Positions 57,111 to 64,000 of a stretch of DNA of 64,000 nucleotides are shown piece after piece. Each line of letters starts with the position of its first letter. Positions within the stretch are counted from its first letter, which is position 1. Both the position numbers and the translations under genes were made by a program. Below the pieces are notes generated by a model. It ran no database searches. It worked only from the letters and a program-made list of their open reading frames with translations, and was not told where the DNA came from. This DNA comes from Codonopsis lanceolata (taxonomy: Eukaryota > Streptophyta > Magnoliopsida > Asterales > Campanulaceae). Location of the stretch: positions 116,201,023-116,265,022 of the forward strand of contig CM028382.1 of the NCBI GenBank assembly GCA_013146195.2, written 5' to 3'.

Positions 57111-57927
57111 ATATTTCTTTTAAGTGAGGCTACAAATGACCAAGTCATCTTTGACTTGGTCATTTTTATAAATCTCCCTAGTTTAAATTAGGTTTGAGCA
57201 ACTTGAAATTGAAAAACCAAAAAAATGTTCTCAAATCCGCAAAACCGAAAAAAAAAAAAAAAAAAAAATCATCCTGTTTGTTTGCTTATTTGTTGCTTAA
57301 TAAACGTGTTTTGCCTAGTTACAAAATATACCGTTTGTTTGATTTCGATTTTTGAATTTAGAGAAAAACCAATTATAACGTCCTAAAATATAATAAGAGA
57401 CTTATTTTGAGACGAAGAGAATACTATCAATGAAAATTTAGTCCTTTTCGGTATATATATACTACAGATTTCATATAAGCTTATTTGGTTCGCTTATTTA
57501 AAAGTTTTTTAAATTTTTTAATTAATGTGATTGCGGCAATGTTTTTTGGGGATTATTTAACTCAACACCCCTGAGTTTTCTGAAATATATTAATTATAGA
57601 AACTACAAGTTTCTATTACTTTTTGCATGACGTAAATGTCCTTTTATATATAATTTTTCTAAATAAATTAAATTTTAAGAATAAAATTAATTTCAAAATG
57701 ATTGTCTATAAATATTTATTGTAAATAACTGATATTGTAAAATATTAATTGGATAATATGCAAAAGAATATAGGTATGGAAGGATTATTAGAAATGAGTG
57801 TATTTATTTTATGTTACTAGCTAAATTTATCTTTCTAAATACATCCAACTTAGTTGATCTATATATATCTTCCATTATGCTATGTTATTTTGTTTATAGT
57901 AAGTTAAAAATAATTGGCAAAAAAAAT

Positions 57928-58066
57928 AGGTAACACAGTCTTACGGTCATTTTTTGTAAGACGAATCATTCTTACCCGATCTACCACATGTAAGTGGGTT
58001 GAGCTGTGAGAGAGTGGGGCTTTATCTTACGAATTAAGATTCATAAAACCGTCTTGCTGAAGACTT
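57928..58066. mobile_element. MITE-like element, GTAAGAC family (diverged copy)
   Basis: Begins ggtaacacagtcttacgg and ends aaaaccgtcttgctgaagac, with the shared internal words gaattaagattc and gagctgtga. It is a diverged relative of 61728-61860. Confidence 0.5.
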
Positions 58067-58496
58067 ACTAAAAATAATATCGTTAAGCGCCACTACATTT
58101 AGTACTGCAATAAATTAATCAATCATCTTGAAAGAAAAGAATAAAAATTAACATGTTTAATAAACTCGTGGACATTTATTACAGGTGATAATAAAGAGCG
58201 AGTAATAAAGTATTGTTTTCCTAATGATTGATATCCAATTATTCCGGTAGAACAACAGTCGTGGATAAGGGTCGTGACTATGAAGTGTCAATTAAAATTT
58301 TTTTTTCTATATTTTCGATAAAATTGTTAATTTCTCACATTTTAGTTGAGGATATAAATGCATCTTAGTGGGCATTTTTTCTCCTTTTAAAACTCTTACA
58401 ACTAATCGTTCTATTTTCTTTTATTTTTTAATTTTTTGTCAACTTTCATTTAAATGGTGAGATACTGAGACCCACACCACCTGACAAGATCAAATT

Positions 58497-58591
58497 TTTA
58501 TTTATTTATTTTTTTCCTCCTACGGCGTAGAAGTGATCGAACCCGAGGCACTCACACTTCAGAAAGCCTCACGCCACTGACCACGAGGGCA
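58497..58591 (-). mobile_element. tRNA-derived SINE with 13-bp target duplication
   Basis: The reverse complement has an A-box-like tggtcagtggcgtgag and the B-box gggttcgatca, then a cgtaggagg end before the poly-A (minus strand). It is flanked by acaagatcaaatt (58484-58496 and 58592-58604). It is more diverged than the copies at 10231 and 54351. Confidence 0.85.
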
Positions 58592-58895
58592 ACAAGATCA
58601 AATTCACAATTGTATTAGAAATATATTTTTAGTTGAATAAGAATGAAGAAGAAATAATTATTATAATAATTGAGGGTATTAATTATCGGCGGTCGATAAA
58701 ATTAATAATTGCATTGGCAATGTTCTCACAGCGTCACACTTCATTGAATTTACTGGAAATATTTAATGTTTTATCTTATCTAATGAGATTAAATATAATT
58801 TAAGGTGCAATTTGATAGATCTCTCGGATCACTCTACAAGGCCATAACATTCCTTGAACATTCTGATGACATCTTCAATGATTGATATTAATATA

Positions 58896-59038
58896 CTCAC
58901 TCTATTCTAGGCAAAGAGTTTGTTTGAAAATCAAACTATAGTACTTATTAATAATAAAATGACATTTTAATCAATTAATTTTTAAAAGTAGATTTTTTAA
59001 GTAAATATTTCGAAATGAAATAAAAGACTCTTTGCATG
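58896..59038. mobile_element. Stowaway-like MITE (weak)
   Basis: ctctattctaggcaaagagt at the left pairs with actctttgcatg at the right (caaagagt / actctttg), with an AT-rich interior and TA at the left edge. Ends are imperfect. Confidence 0.4.
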
Positions 59039-59215
59039 TAATATGAATTAAGGCTTCTTCTATTCCATATACGTAACCCATGAAATTATAAAGTGATGAG
59101 CCATTATAACGTACGTAGCATGTTGTGTTGTTTACCCATGGACACTTAAAATTAGTGTGATTACAGTTACACGACTAACTACTAACTCTGCCTCAAACTT
59201 CAATCTCTTGTTGGT

Positions 59216-59218
<3 letters not shown>

Positions 59219-59258
<40 letters not shown>
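59219..59258. repeat. (TA)n microsatellite
   Basis: About 40 bp of TA dinucleotide, downstream of the FAF-like gene. Confidence 0.95.
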
Positions 59259-59260
<2 letters not shown>

Positions 59261-59811
59261 TTATGGTTAAATTTGGTTTGTACCTCTAGGATGAATCATA
59301 TTATTGACATTTTAAAAGATAAAAAGTAGGGTAAACAATAAGATCATCATGTACGTTCACATTGTCATTGATTGAATGACCAAGACATGATAGCTTTCCA
59401 TGTTACCCATGAAAGTGATGACCTAATTTAGCATGTGGTTTGCCATCAAAAAGAAGGTATCCACCGAAGAACAATAGTGATTGGAACATGCATATATGCT
59501 GCTATGTTCTACACAAAGGGTAAAATAGGAGCAATAAAGCACTAGAATCCATGCATTATATATATAGGCATTTAGAGTGTGGAGAGTGGAACATGTCCAA
59601 TAACCATAATAAGTTCCACGAGTAGTACGTACCTTCTATAAAGAAAGATCAAGAAAAAAGAAAGAAAGATAAAAAATAAAAATAAAAATAAAAACATGAA
59701 TTAATTATAGTACACTGCCGGCAAAACTTCAAAATTAATTCCAAGTAATTGGGAAGAAGTTGAATCACTAATATTAGCCAATCTTTCTAGGGAGAAGAGA
59801 GGTCCCCAACT

Positions 59812-60747
59812 TCAAGAAATAGCTATCCATAATGACTCCCAATTTGATATCCCTTTGTTCCCATTCCTACCATCCTTGCAACTACTCGGCCTTGGAAACT
59901 CTCCGATCCCAGTTCCACCCCTAACTTTTCCAACATTTCCTTCCATGTCTCCAACCCAATATTCCTCCTTATCATCGTAAAGTTCTGCGCAATCATCATC
60001 GTTGTTGTTTACGTTGTCGTCGTCTTCTTCTTCATGATCATAGTAATTAGCTGCTTCTTTCATCTCAGTCTCAGGCATCCCATTATGACAATTTATTGAG
60101 TAGTGTTTGAGTAAAGAAAGCTTCAGTCTCCCATTTGTACGTTCAGCTTGAAAGTAAGGTCTGCAAGAAGAAACGTTGACAGCCTTGATAACTAACCGCC
60201 CACCTTCACGGTGAGGCCTCACTCTAACACCATCAGAGCCACTAATGGAGGTTAGCGGAGGTGGAAAGATACTTCTAGTAGTCACTACTTTCTTACTTAA
60301 TTGTCGGGCTCTCGATCTTTGCATTGCAAGTAACCTTTCTTTCTCCCATGAAATAGAGCAAAACTCGTCGCTGCTTTCACTAATGTCGCTGCCAGTTTCG
60401 CAACCCAAGCTCTCCGTGCACATTTCTAAGCTTTTTGAGCTCAATGCTGAAGCAGAACGCTTCACCATTGGGTGAACATACTCTTTTTCACTCACTTGTT
60501 CGCAAATTTGAGTTGGGTTTGCCAGAGCATCAAGGAAACTCCACCCACCCAACTCCCCATTTTTGTTAACTTTGTTGTTGTTGTGGTCAATGTTGTCTTC
60601 TTCATGAGAATTTTCTTCAAGATTATTTTTTTGAAGCCATGGAACGGCTTGTGATTTAGATGGACTCAGTTTGTGCCTTAAAACAAGAGGTTCGACTTGT
60701 CGAGGTTCGAGGCATGATTTTAGCCCTTGACATACAACTGAAGACAT
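59812..60747 (-). CDS. FAF: FANTASTIC FOUR (FAF)-like protein
   Basis: A single intact, intron-free frame of 311 codons. FAF proteins are plant-specific; in Arabidopsis some regulate shoot meristem size, and a FAF-like relative acts in abscisic-acid signalling. Family signs: an N-terminal MSSVVCQGLKSCLEPR start, GGWSFLDALANP (about residues 67-78), a KSLEMCTESLGCETGSD block (105-121), and the FAF domain (about 160-213) with FPPPLTSISG, a VRPHREGGRLVIKAV stretch and a GRLKLSLL end. An Asp/Glu/Asn-rich acidic tract follows (about 239-263). I chose the ATG at 60747 because the family typically starts with this CQGLxSCLE block. An in-frame ATG at 60864 would add 39 residues. A TATA box lies 273 bp upstream. 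Confidence 0.88.
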   Translation of the reverse strand: MSSVVCQGLKSCLEPRQVEPLVLRHKLSPSKSQAVPWLQKNNLEENSHEEDNIDHNNNKVNKNGELGGWSFLDALANPTQICEQVSEKEYVHPMVKRSASALSSKSLEMCTESLGCETGSDISESSDEFCSISWEKERLLAMQRSRARQLSKKVVTTRSIFPPPLTSISGSDGVRVRPHREGGRLVIKAVNVSSCRPYFQAERTNGRLKLSLLKHYSINCHNGMPETEMKEAANYYDHEEEDDDNVNNNDDDCAELYDDKEEYWVGDMEGNVGKVRGGTGIGEFPRPSSCKDGRNGNKGISNWESLWIAIS

Positions 60748-61020
60748 TTTAGCGGCTCTATGCAAATGTTTTGGGCACAAAACGGGGTAAAAAACTAGAC
60801 ACTGGGGAAAAACAGAGGACTTGGGATTTCTAAGTTGAATTTGAAGAAAGTTTGGTGAGATCAAAGGATGGAAAGAAGTAAGTGTGAGAACCCAAGCGTA
60901 ACTATGAGAGGAAATGTAGATGGCAGCAAAGAGGGGGGTGTGGCATGGAGTTCAAAGAAATGTAAGGAATGGAAGGGGAGACTGGGAGAACATGAAAGAA
61001 AAATGAAAGGAGTGGGGGGC

Positions 61021-61028
61021 AATTTATA
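61021..61028 (-). promoter_or_regulatory. TATA box of the FAF-like gene
   Basis: CCTATAAATTG on the minus strand, 273 bp before the chosen start codon. This implies transcription starting near 60995 and a leader of about 245 bases. A short upstream frame (ATG at 60945, stop 42 bases later) lies in this leader. A GA-rich run (61066-61082) is just upstream of the TATA box. Confidence 0.55.
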
Positions 61029-61618
61029 GGTGCAAAAAAAATGAGAAGTGGCTGGGTGTGTCTTTAGAGAGAGAGAGAGAGGGAACTTTTTCTTATGCCA
61101 CTAGAATATATTCAGGTATTACATGTCCACACATTATGACAAGGTCGAAAATAAACAAGAAAACCAGAGCAACATTATGCAATTAAAAAATCTAAAAACA
61201 TTGGACATTTGTCAATGAATGTTTGCTTTGGAGGCAAAGGCATTGATTGGCTAGGTAAGAGAAGCTTAATTTGATTGGTTGCTTTAGGAAATACCTATAA
61301 TGATTAGAGATAACAAAAGCTTTCTTCATTGGCACACTCTTTCTGCATAAAAGTGAGCCAACAAAATAAAATGTATGGGGGGGACAAGGATTCCATTGTA
61401 AAATTTCTTGATATTTTTTATCAGGGCATTCGGACCTCCTTTTCTCGCTTCTTTGTTTTTACAACATTGATCATTGATGTCCTAAAGTCAAAACCTACGT
61501 TGACTAACTAATAGAGAATTAAGTTGATCTCTACTATAAAATAGCGCAATATTTAGTAGGGTGATATATAGTTATCTTTTTACTCTGATTTATTCACTTT
61601 GGTTCGAATTCTATGACC

Positions 61619-62012
61619 TTCGCAAATGCGTAAACCAAACATAAGATATGTGCCCTTGGACTTGTGCGTTCATTAAGTTGAAATGCGCATAAGTTAGCTT
61701 GAACGATTTGAATTATGTAAAAATTAGGTAAGACGGTCTTACTGATACTTTATGTAAAACAAATCTTTTTTATCCGATCCATCGTGTATACCTGAATTAC
61801 GCTGTGAAGGATTGAGGCATAGTCTTATGAATTAAGATTCGTAAGACCGTCTTACAGGAGAACTAATTATGAACTAACTATAGTTTAATTGTAGGAAAGG
61901 GAATGCACTTCAAGATAATCGCAAATGCGTAAACAAAGCATCAAAGATGTGCCCTTGGACTTTGCGATAAGGTGGATTAAGTTGAGGTGCGCACAGGTTG
62001 GCTTGAACGAAC
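61619..62012. repeat. Two direct copies of a 95-bp sequence around a MITE-like element
   Basis: Copy 1 at about 61619-61716 and copy 2 at about 61918-62012 share cgcaaatgcgtaaac, gatgtgcccttggact / atatgtgcccttggact, attaagttga and ttggcttgaacga / ttagcttgaacga in the same order. The unit resembles end sequences common in plant LTR elements, but the family is not identified. Confidence 0.6.
61728..61860. mobile_element. MITE-like element, GTAAGACGGTCTTAC family
   Basis: ggtaagacggtcttac at the left pairs with gtaagaccgtcttac at the right. The word gtaagacggtcttac is almost self-complementary, so each end is a small hairpin by itself. The interior shares gaattaagattc with the copy at 57928. 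Confidence 0.6.
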
Positions 62013-63170
62013 TACCTTACCAATAGAACTATTAACTTAATAGTAGCAAGATTGATTAAATAATAAAGAATGGGACACTAACACTCGTTTGATGATGGCT
62101 CTATTCGAGAAGAAAGAAGAAAATTTATAGATTGAGATAGCTAGCATAGAAGGATTTGAGTCTAAGAAATGAAAGTTTGTTGTGCACATTGCAGAAGCAG
62201 AAGCACAGTTACAAAAGGGAATGCTTTCATCCGTGACAATGATAAGTTGTGTAATCAATTTCTTCCCCTTCCAAGTGGCACTCAAACTTTGGACCGATAC
62301 TTCAACAACTCTACCAACCACTAATATCTTTGTGATTAGGTTTTCCATGTATAATAAATAATATTAATAGTTTAATACTAATAATGAAATAAAAATGAGA
62401 CATTATTTTTGGATTTCTAAAACAAAAGAGCTAAAGAAGACATGTATTTTCTTTTTGGTTATATAGTTCCACTTCCACTATTGCTTTGTTTTTTGGTTCG
62501 ATTTAACATACAAAATATCTTTTTAATAGTAGAAGCATATGGTTAGAACATGATAATAAAAACACATGAAATTGTTATTATAAAGAAAATAAAAAACATT
62601 AAAAGATGTAGTAGTTGAGATTTTGACTAGGTTGTAGATTTCAAACATAAACATCTCATCCTCTCTCTTGTTTTTTTCTCTCTCTCTCTCTCTCTTGGTA
62701 TTCAAATTTGAAGACATAATTACAATAATTACAATTAGTTGTAAATTCTGAAAAATTCAGCAAGATCACAAAATTTAATTATTATATTAAAAAAAAGTTT
62801 AAAATCACAATTTTGAGTGTGTTCCCTATCAAATACTCGAGCCCGGCCCAAGGAAAAAGATGGGGAAACAATAGCTTTAGGCCTCCAACAAAAAATAGGC
62901 CTAAAAAAACGTAAAATTACTACTTTTGACATATTCAATTATATAACAACGTTTGATTCTTTTATGAAAAAATTACAAGTCGGTACATCTTTTGAAACAT
63001 GTTTTCAAATGAAACCAGCTATTTTTTAGACATATCTTTCAGGTACAATTTTAGAGCGAAAATACATCACTGCCCCTGAGTGGATAATGAATTTGTGGAC
63101 GACAGCCCGCCTTGTCTTATCATTTCAATCTCCAATTTCAAATCCCCTAACAATTCAATCTCCAATTTCT
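62013..63170. other. Intergenic DNA between the FAF-like gene and the OFP remnant
   Basis: No gene I can support. A TC run lies at 62679-62695. The 103-codon minus-strand frame at 62037-62348 has no recognised family. Confidence 0.4.
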
Positions 63171-63720
63171 TTATCTCTCACAAAACACACACAGTGTTTC
63201 AGATTCCGACAAGTCGGACGAGAGCGATTTTGACGAGAAAAGGGTAGTTTCGTCGTCGTCGTAGTCGTCATCTTCGTCGCTGCTGTACCAGCTACCGTAG
63301 TAATTGGTCATAACCGATGCGAAGAATTCATTCGTAAGGCTCTTTCTGTTGGTTTTCCTCAACCGGGTCTTTTTATTTTTCGTCTTTTTTGGTGGGTTTT
63401 TGATGAGAAAAGTGATGGGTGAAACAAGGGAACATTTCCGGCCATCCATGTTGTCGGGGACTAAAAGGGTGTTTCGGTCGGAGATTTTTGGCCGTTTTTC
63501 GAAGGTGTGTTGTTCTGTTTCAGTGATTTTGGGGTTACAGAAGTTAGAGGGGAATGGTGGTTGAGGTTTGGGAGAGAATAGGTCGATTAATTGACGGTGA
63601 TGGCGGTTTTCCGGGAAGAAGAAGGGTTGTTCTACAACGTCGGGAATGTTTTTTGTCCGACAAGAGCCGAATGATGTTTGCAAGAGCCGAATGATGTTTT
63701 TTGTCCGGCAAGGGTTGCTC
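63171..63720 (-). pseudogene. OFP: OVATE family protein (OFP) remnant lacking start codon and OVATE domain
   Basis: The frame opens after a TAG near 63720 and has no ATG in the region where the protein should begin. The reading includes a SFGSCRTKNIPDVVEQPFFF stretch, as in the N-terminus of one OFP subgroup, then PENRHH. A Lys/Arg-rich tract follows (about residues 95-115), then YYGSWYSSDEDDD and DETTLFSSKSLSSDLSES, the acidic/Ser-rich block that precedes the OVATE domain in this family. A stop then comes, and no OVATE domain is seen further left. OFPs are growth-repressing transcription regulators. A tandem duplication (aagagccgaatgatgttt, 63662 and 63682) disrupts the 5' end. Confidence 0.65.
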
Positions 63721-63754
63721 TAGAACTGGACTATGCGTTGAATTTGTTTAGATA

Positions 63755-63921
63755 TGCCTGACATCAGGTTGATTTCTGATGCCTGGCATTAGGTTGATTT
63801 TTGGCATCAGGTTGATTTCTGATTTTTGGCATCAGATTGATTTTTGATGCTTGGCATCAGGTTGATTTTTGACATCAAGTTGATTTCTGATATCTGGCAT
63901 CAGGTTGATTTTTGGCATCAG
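63755..63921. repeat. Minisatellite with GGCATCAGGTTGATTTTTGA-like units
   Basis: Seven or eight degenerate units of roughly 20-26 bp, each with gcatcaggttgattt or a close variant, just upstream of the OFP remnant. Confidence 0.8.
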
Positions 63922-64000
63922 CTTTTTTTTATTTTTTTTAGGCTGGATCTTCATTAATGACATTTTTATCATTTGACAACCAATTTGTAGTTACATGAAA

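Noticed and set aside
62037..62348. 103-codon minus-strand ORF
   Set aside because: No recognisable domain, no promoter or splice context; length is possible by chance in this DNA.
1..64000. CRISPR arrays, prokaryotic operons, defence or toxin systems, and viral genomes
   Set aside because: No spaced direct-repeat array, no operon-like gene spacing, and no viral coat or movement protein; retroelement proteins explain the polymerase-like ORFs.

Overview
The window is nuclear DNA of a flowering plant, most likely a eudicot. The evidence is AT-rich intergenic DNA, spliced genes with GT-AG introns, and plant-specific families (FANTASTIC FOUR, OVATE). Retrotransposons of the Athila, Tat, SIRE and copia types are present, along with plant hAT, Helitron, MITE and tRNA-SINE elements. 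The species cannot be named from the sequence alone. Most of the window is transposable-element DNA and only three stretches look like host genes.

Region by region: 1-2620 is a decayed L1-type LINE (minus strand), followed by a short retroposed tail and an F-box-like relic. 4856-5546 holds the last three exons of a Miro GTPase gene; its upstream exons are not visible. 5.5-9.85 kb is featureless intergenic DNA. 9.85-12.12 kb holds two related non-autonomous elements with GCCCAT-rich ends, long TA tracts and an intact tRNA-derived SINE. 12.4-34.24 kb is a nest of retroelements. A minus-strand gypsy element (LTRs 12400-13090 and 33520-34237) carries, in order, a 5'-truncated plus-strand Athila-like element (15.65-25.72 kb), a lone Tat-type LTR (25.73-27.02 kb, minus) and the 3' part of a SIRE-like copia element (27.02-32.52 kb, minus). 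The SIRE piece is itself interrupted by a hAT element and a solo Athila LTR. 35.0-41.96 kb is a nearly complete but frameshifted copia element (minus). 42-59.8 kb is repeat-rich intergenic DNA with Helitron-like, MULE-like, hAT, MITE and SINE insertions, several with perfect target-site duplications. 59812-60747 is an intact FANTASTIC FOUR-like gene (minus). 63.17-63.72 kb is an OVATE-family (OFP) remnant lacking its start codon and OVATE domain, next to a minisatellite.

The genes do not form a pathway. The strongest unusual signals lie inside the retroelements. First, an Athila internal region just upstream of its env-like ORF carries the same paired palindromes (two 16-bp CCTTGCG..CGCAAGG units starting 25 bp apart) as the Athila LTR promoters, followed by its own TATA box; this looks like an internal promoter. 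Second, the outer gypsy element carries an antisense unit with its own TATA box, a spliced leader and an ATG. Third, a solo LTR with an exact 5-bp duplication, and four hAT insertions with exact 8-bp duplications, let the order of insertion be read directly. I found no convincing evidence of a wholly new type of system.
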